A stretch of DNA of 64,000 bases, from positions 7,070,501-7,134,500 of the forward strand of contig CM069880.1 of assembly GCA_036172665.1 (NCBI GenBank), written 5' to 3'. A program made the translations under genes and the position numbers. Shown here piece by piece: positions 36,372 to 48,670 of this stretch (positions are counted from its first letter, which is position 1; each line of letters opens with the position of its first letter). Below the pieces are notes generated by a model. It made no database searches, was not told where the DNA came from, and saw only the letters and a program-made list of their open reading frames with translations. The DNA comes from Prosopocoilus inquinatus (Eukaryota; Arthropoda; Insecta; Coleoptera; Lucanidae).

Positions 36372-37652
36372 TATTATTTTTTTTAACTCCTCGTCTTTTA
36401 CGCGCATGATGGAATTATGGAAAATGAAATGGATTCGACGAGGTGGTTACTTACATAAAGCTATACTAGAGAAATTAGTGAATTTAAACAACGCATTTTT
36501 GTGGTAATCTTTCATTTTAATGCCTTATGCAGAAAGATTGCGAAAAATTTGGAGAAGACGTAGAAATAAAACTAAAAGATCATACTAGCAGACTTCAACT
36601 CCCAGGTTGGAATGGTCAAAGCTTATGCAACTTCTCTGGAAGAACAAGTATGATACATATAAGAAACAAATATGGGCCCCAAGGTAACAGAAAACCACAT
36701 GGACAATCTTCAGGCGGCCAAAAATTTCAAATGTAGATTGATTAAAATGTGGAAGAAAATTAAGGAACCAATTTCATATCTTCGAAAATACTTTTTTCTC
36801 GGAAAAACGCTCGGACAGGTCGATTTAGAATTTTGAATGAGATAATCGATGTTGCACATTCATTTTAATACCTTACGCCGAAAGATTGTGAAAAAATGGG
36901 AGAAAAGACGTAGAAATAAAACCATAAGATTGAGAGAGTTTAATTCCAAGGTAGGCATGGACAAAGCTTACACAATTTCTCTGGAAGAACAAACGTAATA
37001 CATATTGGGAACATATATGGGCTTCAGGGTAACACAAAACCACATGGACGTCTTAAGGTCAAAAATTTCAAATATAGATGGACGACTGGTTGTTGGAAAT
37101 AATAGGTACAGGTATCAAGCAGGTAGAAAGAGAAGACTTAGGAAGAAAGGCAAGTCAAATTGTTCGATGAGGTATAATGAGGGCCGTTCCACCCCAAACA
37201 TGGTTTTAGAGAACTTCTAAAGAAGCAACGTAATCCCTTTCCTACATGAAAATTTGTTGGGATCTTTAAAGAAAACATTCTTTTTTTTTAATAAAAGGAA
37301 TGTAATAATATAAATTGGAATGAAAGACGAAATTTTTTTGGACGCATGATGTTATTAAAATAATTCTGTGTGCCTCTGTGAACTGTCGAATTTATGGAAA
37401 CGATGTTTTTATACTCATAATGTATGAAAATTGAAAAGGGAAAAAAATATCATAAGTTAAGAAGTTGAAAGAGTGACAAGTTAAAATTTGAGAATTTACT
37501 AAAATGAAGCAAGTAGAAATTTGATGGGAAATGTTATTATTTTATTTAATCTTCGTCTTTTACGTGCATGATGGAATTGTGGAAAATGAAATGGATTCGA
37601 CGAGGTGGGTACCTACATAAAGTTATAGTAGAAATTGGTGAATTTAAACAAC
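36372..37652. repeat. ~120-bp direct repeats bracketing the ~1-kb repeat
   Basis: 36372-36491 and 37534-37652 share 'tcgtcttttacg', 'gcatgatggaatt', 'ggaaaatgaaatggattcg' and 'gaatttaaacaac', offset by about 1160 bp. This is far too long for a target-site duplication. It looks like a tandem duplication with the 1-kb element inside, or LTR-like ends. LTRs are less likely because the copy at 28.7 kb lacks them. Confidence 0.65.
36510..37535 (+). repeat. Dispersed ~1-kb repeat, copy 2
   Basis: Same order as 28688-29724: unit A 36510-36740, spacer, unit B 36850-37150, then a shared tail containing 'gagggccgttcca', 'aggaatgtaataatataaa' and 'gaagttgaaagagtga'. Unit A in one frame reads LADFNSQVGMVKAYATSLEE, then GPQGN. 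Unit B keeps a 71-codon open frame at 37005-37220 with basic RKRRLRKKGKSN, otherwise unassigned. The copy is bracketed by ~120-bp direct repeats (36372-36491 and 37534-37652) that copy 1 does not have. Confidence 0.7.
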
Positions 37653-40600
37653 AATGAGTTGTTCTGAGGTCCCAAAGTTGCTAACTGTATAATTAGTCAA
37701 AATAGAGTTATTGTGTGTAGTTTAGCAAATAGATACTTCTGAACAATCGTAATTTATGGCGTGGTTCGTCAACCGTCATAATTATTACCGCTGACAGCCC
37801 GAGTAAGACTAAAACTTTAGTTTCGTGCACACAATTGGGGCCGTGTAAAACAAATATGACGCGGTCTAATTGTATTGTAGATAATTATTTCTGGCATTAT
37901 GCGATTTATGGACGAAATTGTTCCTCGCGTAGCGAATAAACGTGCGAGATTAAAACTTTATCTGGCTTCCTAGTGTCTATGAAGAATAGAGTTAGATTAT
38001 GGACGGGAAACGTCCGTAGATGGAGTACATTATTAATGCAAGGAGACTAACCGGAAATGGAATTGTGCGGTGGCTGGAGTTGTCACTATGGCGTCTGCAA
38101 AAGACGTGGCCCCCATCGATTGCCCCCCCCCCCCCAAGTAATGATATAAACTGGCACTAGTATATGATCAGGTGCTCAGCAGGACAATTAGCTACGCCCA
38201 CCAAAAGAGGCGAAAATAATTACGCGCGCATTAAACATCAGTAAACAACCTCATTTCTGAGGATGCCCTCGAAACAAATATTTATGACGAAACATAATTA
38301 AAAAAAGAAGAACGGCATTATTTCATTTACGCCCCCAGTTATACATAAAATAAACAGGAGAAGGAGAGGATTAATTATCCCGAAACATTCCGTTTTGTGT
38401 TTTCATTCACAACAAGACAAAGGGAGGAATCATTATATACTCCCCCCCCCCTCAAAAAAATGGGAATAAGAAATTGTTGTTGTTTATGTGGGGTTGGTGC
38501 CTGCTCGTTTTTGACCACTCGACAATAATCTGCAATCTTGGGGCCATAGTTATATAAACACCTGGTGTAACGGAAGGGTCGTATGTCAATATTTATTAGT
38601 AATTAATTAAAAACCTGAGTTTACACTGACGAACGTAATCGATGAGGTACGGGTGTGGCCATGCGCGTTTATTCTACGTAGTATATTTCGTAAGGCGACA
38701 AATAGCACAACCTCTTTATAGTTCACCACCAGTTTGCATTGTGCCTCTTACTATCGATTTACTGCTCCAAATTTAATGAAATGATTTATTAAACAACTTC
38801 TTACAGAGTTGTCACTATGTATAATAAACGTGGACAAGGGAAGGGTACCTTAAACACGTTAGACCGAGGTGGCCACTTGCCTGATTTATTCGCATGAATA
38901 ATAACCCTCTGGAGACTAATCTTCCTCGTACAGATTCACGCAAAATTTTATTCAATTTCCAACATTTTTCGAACCAAACAAAACAAGATAAGCCCTCGAA
39001 ATTTACCTGGAACGAAGAGGAGGAAGATATTAAATTTGAATAACGTCTGGGTGTAAATCAATAAGATTAACAGGTTTTGCAGCGATTGAACCATTGTACC
39101 TTCAGGAATTTGATCTAAGAAACAAAAACGCCAACCGTAACCTCACACCTCACCAACAGGAACAAAAATAATGGCCAACAGCGGACAAACCAGTTTCATT
39201 ATTATTAATCTCTTTTATATTCGTCATTAAAAATATTCTAATACCCTAATTGAGGTGCTTATTTTCAAAGTGCAACATGTCCAAAAATTATTTTTCGAGA
39301 TAAATGGCAAAAAAATGTATCTCAATAATGGGTTGAGATTTTCAAGCAATTTTGTTTCCTTTAATAGATATTGATTTGTGGACATCGTATGTTTAGTTTG
39401 GTGAATATCTAATGGACACTTTAGACAAAAATGAGAAGAGTTTTTGACATGTTGCGTTTTCAAAAAAAAAAACTCGTTATTTGAAACAACATTTTATTCA
39501 GAAAAAAGAACATTTATTAAGAGTAACTAAAACAAATCTTACAGAACACCCAAAATGAATTGTTGAAGCAATGAAATAAGTAGAACATGTTAACTACGTA
39601 AGCTTATCGGATTTCCTGTTTGGCTGGATGGACATACTGCTGTTAGAAAATAAAAATAAGCAGGACTAATTGCAGTTTGAAAATTTAAGAATTATTAGCC
39701 ACCTGTAAATAGGATTCATTGTTGGTTGTTGTATCTTCATGCGTTGTATCTTGTCGTGTCTTCATGGCAAACGCATGAAGATACAACAACCAACAACTGT
39801 AGAGGATACTATCAACTGCATAACGACACCAATATCTCAAAATTTCAATTTTTGGATATGTTACATTTTGAAGAAAGCTCCTCAATTAATCATGTTAAAG
39901 AAACCACGCGTACGTAACTTTATAACACCAAATCAAAAACAACATTTACCTTTTCTCCCATCAAATATAATAACTTTGCAAACAAAGAAAAAATCGTAAA
40001 TAAAATTTTCAAAACCAAAATCTATTTTACTACCCCTTGCTTAATCAAACTCACGTTTATTTAATAAATAACATTTCATAGCAGAATTTCAAGGGGAATT
40101 TATTGGGCAACCCAACTAACAACATTAGACTCAACGCAAAACAACTAAAGCGAGGAAAATATCAAATCAGATTAAAATGATTAAAACATTTCATCTAAAT
40201 ACTTAGGTAAACCATTTTAAGACTGGACTAAAATTTCTCATGCATTCTTCAAAGTTGTGACGGCCAGTATTTACAGTGGCGTAGCAATAGGGGTTGTGAG
40301 GCGACCTAGCACCTTGGGCGCTAGCTCTTTGAAATCAAGAAATTGAAAACAAACATACTTTCCCATAATTGATTTTCTGTATTGATCTTATATGTAATTT
40401 CCACGATCTGAATTACAACTTCTAATCAACGCGCCAATGATTGTAAAATTTGAATTTGAATTAAAAATCAAAACTATACCAAAATTTTAATAAGCATCCT
40501 ATCATGTTTGTCATGCGAAATTGAAGACCCTGCAGTGTTTTGCAACTTGACAATGATAGCCGTCGTGTGAAAGCGACAAGTGTCTTTTGACATTCCACAT

Positions 40601-41584
40601 TCCAATTAGAGCGCTGTATATTTCTAATTTGACTGATTTATCTAAAATTATTAATTCAACCAATGGTTAATTGTGGTAGTCTATCTCTCACACTTTGTAC
40701 AAGATTTTGTACAAATTATGATGAAAACGGCTCTCACCAAGAAAGTATGGAAAATAAATTAAATATTTAGGAGGGTATTTCCAGTATTCAAAATTAAGGC
40801 ACGAATCTTCTTATTGTTTTTAATAAAATAAAAGTTCGGTGCCAACTTTCACAATCAATGACGACCAAAATTTATTACTCACGACAGTACCTACTTCGAT
40901 GAGCAACTGTTTTTTGCGATTCTAAAATATTGAAAATTCAGTTAAATTTTTTGATTGGTTAAATTAAAAAGTAAAAATTTAATTGAGTTAAACCTGTAAG
41001 CTTTGAAGCTAATCCACGAGTTAGTAAGTTCCTGCCTATGACACAATCACTTCGATCTTTCGTAACCGGCTTTATGAAAATCAAACGCATTATTTAATGG
41101 TGAGGAATGCGCTGACGCGGAACAACACAATGCAGAAAAAGAAAAACCATAGAAACAAGAGAAAAAAATTAAATTGCAAAGTTGTGCAAGAATTATTTTA
41201 TTCACTGCAACTGAATTAATTTCATTTGATTTCATTGAACTTAATAGGCTATAGGTGAGTGAGGTAAGACTATAACATGTGTTTGTGATTGTTTTTGTTA
41301 GTAAATTATTAAGTACGCACTTGCTTTTATGCCGTGAGCAAGCGAAGGTTATATTAGTAATGTATTCATGTACTCTTGTGTTTCTTAGTATTAACGGGGC
41401 AGATAAAAATACCAATCGTAATATTCACTCACGCCTTTCATAGGTATATTATATCAAGCGATTAATAACAATGAGTATAATTATAAATGATTTCTAATTT
41501 TTCTGAAGAAGCTTTCGAATACACAGCGAAACGTCGAATTACTATTCAATTTTTCCAAATGTCTGTACAAAAATATTATATATA
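37653..41584. other. No confident gene
   Basis: Poly-C runs at 38126-38136 and 38443-38452, the 39719 hairpin, and cagtggcgtagcaatagggg at 40275, which resembles a DNA-transposon end but has no partner nearby. The 122-codon minus frame 41047-41415 has no domain. Confidence 0.5.
39719..39796. repeat. Perfect 25-bp inverted repeat with 28-nt loop
   Basis: 39719-39743 is the exact reverse complement of 39772-39796 (core tgtatcttcatgcg). The loop holds a further diverged copy of ttgtatctt...tcatg. No TE ends or target-site duplication were seen. Confidence 0.75.
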
Positions 41585-41586
41585 TA

Positions 41587-41809
41587 CTGTTCAATTCAGG
41601 AAAGAATAGATGCACGTCATCTACGGACCTCGTTTATTTCAGGTGATTACACTATGTTAATCAACACTATGCGATTGTTTATGTATCGGAAATGCATCAT
41701 TAAATCAAGTTTAAATACGAAAATAATAGTGTTGATTAACATAGCGCAAACATCTGAAATAGACAAGGTCCGTATATGACGTGCGTCTATTCTTTCCTGA
41801 ATTGAACTG
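41587..41809. mobile_element. MITE, 223 bp, TA-flanked
   Basis: It starts ctgttcaattcaggaaagaa and ends with its complement (ttctttcctgaattgaactg). Pairing extends through 'gcacgtcat' and 'acggacct', and again at 'gtgttaatcaacact'-type sequence near the centre. TA lies on both sides. The arms are well matched, so it is probably fairly young. Confidence 0.78.
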
Positions 41810-42439
41810 TATAAGAGTATAATATTGAAATTTTTTAAGCTTTTTTGAAGTTATAGTCGAGTACCTATTTGATTAAGGTTATTTATTAGGTGGATGATTG
41901 CAAATGGTATGAGGGAGGTTGTCAAAAACAGAGAATCCATTTTGAATAAGATGAGTGAACTGTACCATAAGTAGTAAATACACGGGCGGCGTTTGGAAAG
42001 TAAAACGTTTAGGTATTCAAAACACATTTCAACAGTGCACCTACAAAAGAACATGTAAATTCCGCAATAAAATAAGTACACAAGAAAGTCGCTCCGAGTC
42101 TCTACAAAGAGTTTAGCCATAGATTCACGTAAAACGTGAACCAGTCGAGCTTTTGATGTGGTCGGAACTGGAAAAGAAAACTCATACCAGTCGGGTTTCA
42201 TACTTGATGTGATTTTCTGGTATGCGACTCAGATATGCATCTTCAATCGCTTTCTCATAGCTTGTTTAAAATAATACTCTTTCGCAAAGTTTTATATTTA
42301 ACGATACTGATTTTCCATCTCCAACGGGATTACTTGATCGTAAGTCTCCGATTCAATTCGATATTCATTTAAATAAGTTCAAGAGAGATTTGAAATACTT
42401 AAATAAGTTCAGACGGAAGAAGTTTCTATGAAAAATAAT

Positions 42440-42525
42440 AATTATAAGAGAGATAGGACCAATAAGATATTAAATCGTGAAAGAGGTCGAATTCTTTTTG
42501 ATATCTCTCCTCTCTTATAACTACA
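42440..42525. repeat. Short inverted repeat
   Basis: ttataagagagat near 42440 faces atctctcctctcttataa at 42502-42520, with additional pairing of 'gatatt/aatatc' type. It may be a tiny MITE remnant. Confidence 0.4.
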
Positions 42526-43410
42526 TTAAAAATTCCAAATATCTCACCGCCTTGATCAATATTGGCGGCGAATGAATTCCGCACTTTGATGGGCCGGATA
42601 ACGTCTCTACCTTGCCCGGATACGACTTCGTATCCTTTGCTTTATTGGTTTTCAATCTGCATAGTCAGTGAGCTAGTTAGTTGGTTCCCCTGAAAGTTTC
42701 TTTCGTTTACTTTCAAATACGTTCCAAACGGAAATAATTATGTTTTTCTTCGAAAACCCCCACTGCATCCTTCATAAAAATATCCATATTTCATTTGGGG
42801 AGTGGTTTTGGGAAAACGTTTTTCACCCATTAATAAAAATTCAATGATTGTTTAAATTCGCCTGTTTTACATCTCATCGTGAACTCTTCCTAATTAAAAA
42901 CGTCATTTTTCATATACATATTAAAAAGTTTCAATGAATTCTCCAACCCCCCACCCTCGGAATAATTTAGAATAGAGAAGTTGACGACTCCGCAGATGAA
43001 ATTTAGATGCTGAATATCGGGCACGTTTTATATTGTACTTCCGTTTATTGATCGAACCAGAAAGCAAGAAATTACGAGAGGAATAAATTAAATTTCTTTT
43101 TCCTCTTCAGTTTTTGAGGAGCTATTGTCTTCTGGTGGTTACCTGTGCGGAATTGAAATCGACCGGATGAATTTCTTAAAAGAGAAAGTGCTACACCACA
43201 ATTTCATTTATGTTTCGTCGACGTTCTTGCAACGCCATTGACCTTTTTTTCTGAACAACAGTCAGATCGTTTATTTCTTTTCCTGTTTTAATTAACGAAG
43301 ACGCCGGGTATATTGCGTAGGAGGAATTGTCGTCATGTTCAAATATTTAATATCATTATAAAACATTCCGTTCCATTCTTCCTTCATTATTTCATACGTG
43401 AGTCTTACAT

Positions 43411-43437
43411 AAGTGTGTGTGTGTGTGTGTGTGTGTG
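43411..43437. repeat. (GT)n microsatellite
   Basis: About 13 GT units. Shorter GT runs occur at about 18759-18774 and 22397-22412. Confidence 0.95.
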
Positions 43438-44787
43438 GGATTTCAACGACTGCGTTTTTATTACATGTTTTCCATACCTATCCACTTCATCTTTCATATT
43501 TACGACTTTTTATTTATACAAATAAATACTTTCTTGCTCAATAAAATGCACGTAAATGGTGATATACACAAAATTCCTTCCTTACTATTAACGCAATAGA
43601 AGTATCCAAAAAAAAGCTTACAAAAGTTTTAATAAACCAAGACAAAAGATGATAAGATGACTCATCCCCATCCAAGGGAAAAGAAAATAAGCACAAAAAT
43701 TTAATTAACTAGCAATATTATTAAGAGTATCCTTAGAAAAGGAATTTCAATAAAATTTTATGTTTTACAGGAATTCCTTATAACTCGGAACCTCCCCCCT
43801 CCACCCCGCATGTAATGCATTCTCAAGCATGTCTGTCTATAAGGTGGGCGGACTAACTAACAAAAAGTAAAAGTATGTAATCACGAAATCTGAATATTTC
43901 CAAGGTAAATAATATTAAATTATCTTTTACAATGCACACGAGAAAGCCAGAGATGATGATAACATTTGATTAAGATACGAAAACACCTGCGAGAGCTGTT
44001 GTTACACATTCACATTACCAAATGTGTTGTTTTCTGCATAAATGGTTTTTTCATGTTACGCTTTGCATTCGTATTTGCATACACCTTTAATTAATCACCC
44101 TGTGATGTATACGTAATAGCCGTTGCACACTTAACACAGTTATTTATTAATAAATAAGCGTTGATTACACAACTGATTTTATCCGGACGGGGATATTTCA
44201 TTTATCATAAATTCAAGGCGAAAATCAATCATCATTTTGAATATACATACATGGACTGAATTGAATTTTATATCTCCTCCAGCTCCTTTTTTTTTTTCTA
44301 GCGACGAATTTGGGAGCCAAATTTTAATTTATCCGTCATGCATGAAAGAAACTTTCTCCATTAAGGAAAAAAAATGAGGGCAATTATTTTACTAATTTTA
44401 GGATTTCAAATCCGGACGACTGTTATACCACTTACAAATGAATCAGTATTAGGTCCAAAACCTGAAAAACCATGAAGTACCAGTGACCTAGGAAAACTAG
44501 AAACGAAAGATTTGCGAAACAGAGTCGAAGACAGATTGGCAAAAGATGACCAAATATATTGGATAGATAAAAAATTATAACTACAGCACAACGACTATTG
44601 ATTTTTTTATATTTAAAATAAATATGTTGTATTCGTGATTGAGATATGAGTGATAAGGCTAACCAAACTCTAACTCATGCAATCCACTGTTATACCTAAT
44701 GAAAACCCAGGGCAAGTTGGTAGTTTGGTTTCTTAAAAGCACCAGCAGATATTTTGGTGTATTTCTAATTAGTAAAGATCCTGAGAA

Positions 44788-45035
44788 ATCACTGAACTCA
44801 ATCAAGTGAATTGTCAGCATCAAGAGCAATAGAAGGGTGGGTCTGGGTCACGAGACCATTGAAGTCAATCAAGTTGATTGTCAGCACCTAGAGCAATAGA
44901 GATCTGGGAGACCAGACTACTAAAGTCAATCAAGTGGATTGTCAGCATCAACAGCAACAGAGATCTGAATGACGAGACCATTGAAGGTAATCAAGTGGGT
45001 TGTCAGCATCCAGAAGAACAGAAATCTGGTTGACC
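44788..45035. repeat. Tandem repeat, ~61-bp unit, four copies
   Basis: The core 'caatcaagtggattgtcagc' recurs near 44799, 44860, 44921 and 44981 with 'agcaatagagatctg' and 'gacgagaccattgaag' between cores. Confidence 0.85.
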
Positions 45036-47317
45036 TTAAACGTTAATCGATCGTTAGAGTAATAAGAGGGGAATCCTCTCGAAGTAAAGTGGAGACTGTT
45101 TAGTCATTTTTGCACTATGTTTAATATTGGTTACTCGTTATAACTACAGGACTTATTAAAAAAAAGAAATTATGAATAGTCATTTCAGTAAACTAATTTT
45201 AGTTTTGAGATATTGAATTCACGTCAGTTGCAGGTGGAAAATTGTGTAAGGTGGAGTAATAAAATGTAATTTCTCATGTGACTTTTTGTTCGTCGTTGTG
45301 CAGATGTGATAAATATTCTCATTTTATTGTGCATGCAGCGAAAAGCAAGCAAGTCTTGGCGAAAATGCGGGTCGAATATTATATTATTAGGAAATATTTA
45401 TTCGGAGAGAACGCAATTTCCTACGAGCGCGTATTTCTGCTTCGATACGATTGTCATAAGAATTACAAAATTATATTCAGAAAACGTAGATACTCTGATA
45501 TTGGACTAAATGAAAACGCGTGGCGGAATAGTTCTAGAATACAAATTACTTTGATTAGGGCTCCTGAACCGTCTTAAACCTTTTTATATTTCAAACCCCC
45601 CGGTCGGATAATAATATAAATCTTTCAAAAATTCAGACTTTTCGCCGGAACCGAACCGGATCAACGCACCGGAAAATCAAGTTAATAAAACAAGATAGGC
45701 AGCGACAGAATGAATATAGAATTAATTGCAGCGGATAAGTAAATCTTCAACAAATCCTACGTATAATTGAGGTACAGGGTGAGGATTACCTCAGTCACAA
45801 CCGCAATATGCAAACTACGTTTTCAACTATGTAGATAGAGCAGAGCAAAAAAATTATGCCATTTAGAAACGCGTCGCTCTTTTCTTCTTCTAACACTCCC
45901 CCAATAACTACATTTAACAAGATAACATGTCGCAATAGGTGAATTATTTAATTATTTAGATTGGTCGTTGAGTTGTTAAGTAATTCAGATTCAATTTATC
46001 TTTTATAGTCTCATTTCTGCCACACCATTCAACAATTCATGTAATATTGGCAAGCCTCTTGCTTTTATGCCGGAGCCACATCTCTGTCTAATGTGCAACC
46101 TAACGTGATCTTTAACCTTTCATTTGATATTCAGCATAAATGTAACCATATATTAAGCCACTAATTCTGTAATGGCACTAGGCATTAGGCGATAGAAAGA
46201 AACTTGTAGTTCTTTTTCCTCCTCTCTATGTTACAGGTTATGGGTAAGTGTGGCTAAGTTTTCTAATTGTGACGTTTTTGCCCATTAAACTTTAACGCAG
46301 ACATAGACGAACTTAAGAAGAATAAAATACAACCACTCGTTACAGCCTAAGCCGACAGAAATAAAATCGAAGTTTTTAAAAAAAAATGCAGGGAACGTAA
46401 ACAACCAATTCATTGTGAAGCGAGGTTCCCAATTTGCGTGCCCTTTTTTTCTGAATTCAGATAATGAGCAGAAATGAATAATAAATATTCTTGCGTTATG
46501 GATTTGTCGAAATTCTTGGCTGGCTCTTTGAAGTCTTAAGCTTCTTTACAACAATATATTCGAATCCGACTGAAGTCGTTCTTCTTTTTTTGGACTTACG
46601 AAAATAAGCTCCTTTGCATTAAAAATAAAACATCACAAGAATATCCTTACGTAATTGGCTAGAAATATGTACGTGTATATGTACGTACGTGTGCAGAAGT
46701 CAGGAATTTCATATAGTACTCGACCAGCAAGCAAGAGAAAACGAGAAATAAATTTTAAAATCTTATCATCAAGCAGAAAGAACATTTCCATAATTATAAA
46801 TTCAGCTCTCGATTTTTACATAACCACGAAACGACTGGCGTACCTGTTTATTACGAACTATTTCGCCGGCGGGGACGATGAAAATATCACGTGTACACGC
46901 TCAAAAGGACGATGATATAAACATAAAAACATAAAAAAACTAATAAACCCTCCCTTAATACACAATACATACAAACACCCCCACCGAAATTTAACAACCG
47001 CGGATAAAATCGTCAAAATCAAATTATTTATTTCATTCTTTAGATATTTCAACAAAAATCAAAACAAGAACCTCACCCAGGTGTACATGTAGGGGAAACT
47101 GGTCAAGCCCGCACACGCCTGTTACCTACGCCAAAAACAATAATTACGCGTTAAATAATCTGGTCTTCCTTAAATTTCTTAGAATTCAAAAAAAAATCAA
47201 TAAATTAAGAATTCAAAATGGTAACCACGTCTACTTCTTAAATTATCCTCTGGAACGAAGTTGAAACAACAATTTTTGAAATACAAATACCAAAAAATGC
47301 TATAGGTTTTAACTAAA
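45036..47317. other. No confident gene
   Basis: The 99-codon frame 45278-45577 is basic and unassigned. The rest is AT-rich. Confidence 0.5.
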
Positions 47318-47564
47318 GCGCGGACGAAAATTTCCGTGGCCAGTGCAGTCGCATTAAAGTGGGCAGCAGGCATGCATGTTAGGCGTACGACGACGGAACA
47401 GCATTGCCTATTTTTATGTTCATTTTGCCACCGGCCTCTGCAATCTCACGACTTGGCGTTACCAGAAAGTCGTCAAGTCGACCTCTTCAATAGTCATCGG
47501 CTTGCAGCGTGAATGACGCGATGCTACACATGAACGATAACCCACGGTAAATTTTCGTCCGCGC
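47318..47564. mobile_element. MITE-like element, 247 bp, superfamily unknown
   Basis: The left end is GCGCGGACGAAAATTTCCGT and the right end is the complement of GCGCGGACGAAAATTTACCG. No clear target-site duplication was seen. The interior is GC-richer than the surroundings and has no protein-like frame. Confidence 0.7.
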
Positions 47565-47689
47565 GTTGCTTATAACAGTTGATATTATAAGTCAATTTAT
47601 TTTATACAATCGTGATGAGATGCGAGTGGTCTTCAATACAATTTTAATTGGAGGAATTAGATCTTCCAAACAAAAAAAAAAGGTAAGAT

Positions 47690-48410
47690 TTAAAAATTTG
47701 TATGTCTCGAAGATCATTTCTAAGCTTAGGATAATTATGCATTGAAAAACTTCAAAATATACATGCAAATATGCACGAAAATCATCAAAAATATGCACTT
47801 AAATATTAACTTAACTTAAAAATTAACTTTTATCGAATAAATAGTGTATTTTTGTTTTAAAACATACTCCTAGTTACCCTATTAAAAAAACAAAAAAAAA
47901 ACGCACAATTTTCGACCTTTCAAAAATTCCAGGGGCCTCATTTGTGGGCCGATTGGAACGAAACTCGGAACATAGGCGTAGGTATATTTATGATTCCAAA
48001 TTATGTTGTTTTCTTCTGATACTTGTCGCAGCGGAGATAAGTTGCGTGCTGCAAAAATTTAAATTTAAATTGTTCGCGCCCTTTAAGAATCGACGCGTGG
48101 AAGAATGCGTAGTGGTTAGATTCAAGACACAAACATCAAAGGTGCCGACACCCAGTGAAAAGACTGTGTAGGTTGTGCCCATACTCTGGTAATCCTCGTA
48201 TCATTTCCAAGTATTCTGATTTTAGAACATTGATTGTCCAGATTATCTGCTATGAGGTTTGCAGTTGGAAAGAAGAAATAAGGGAGTTTCGAAAAACAAA
48301 AAATGCTGCAAATTATGCATTAATGCCCTGAAGAATTAAAATATGCATTTATTTATAAAAATGTTCAAAATATGAATTTGCATAATTATTCTAAGTCTAA
48401 TCATTTCCAT
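47690..48410. repeat. Foldback region with ~100-bp diverged arms
   Basis: 'catttctaagcttaggataa' (47713) and the following tatgca...aaatatgca sequence matches in inverse the block at 48310-48410, which contains tgcataattattctaagtct. Between them lie about 500 bp that include a 75-codon unassigned frame (47944-48171) and the sequence ccgattggaacgaaactcgg. It could be an old foldback element with captured sequence. Confidence 0.45.
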
Positions 48411-48589
48411 TTCATGACTGCCCTTAACCAAAATAATTTTTGATGTCTCGGTATTTCCAAACCTTATTAGGCGTAGCTTACGTGGTTTATTATGCACTTA
48501 AAACTTTAAGTCTCTTTTCAAGGTTAAGTGAAACTTTTCCAACAACAGAAAGTCTCACTTAACCACTCACGAATTGTCTCGAAGATCAA

Positions 48590-48670
48590 AACATGAAGTA
48601 AGTGTATTCGAAAACGAAGTGTAGGGGATTAACAATCGAATCTTGCGGTACACCTCGAGCAGATCCCTAC
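48590..48670 (-). pseudogene. Possible reverse-transcriptase remnant (GVPQ motif)
   Basis: The minus strand at 48670-48595 reads SARGVPQDSIVNPLHFVFEY, resembling the 'GVPQGS.L.PLLF' block of non-LTR reverse transcriptases. Stops lie on both sides and no second RT motif was found, so this is a short relic or chance. Confidence 0.38.

Larger units (their letters stand above)
41812..44787. other. No confident gene
   Basis: Holds the GT microsatellite and a small inverted repeat. The 116-codon minus frame 41851-42201 is not recognised. Confidence 0.5.

Noticed and set aside
40273..40330. cagtggcgtagc motif as a hAT terminus
   Set aside because: No complementary end or duplication was found nearby, so no element could be delimited.
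41047..41415. 122-codon minus frame with hydrophobic segments
   Set aside because: No family resemblance and no supporting signals; hydrophobic stretches are expected from T-rich codons.
41505..41550. gcgaaacgtcga context (also near 31555 and, reversed, 14590) as a functional site
   Set aside because: It looks like a common dispersed-repeat motif; no element boundaries could be drawn around it.
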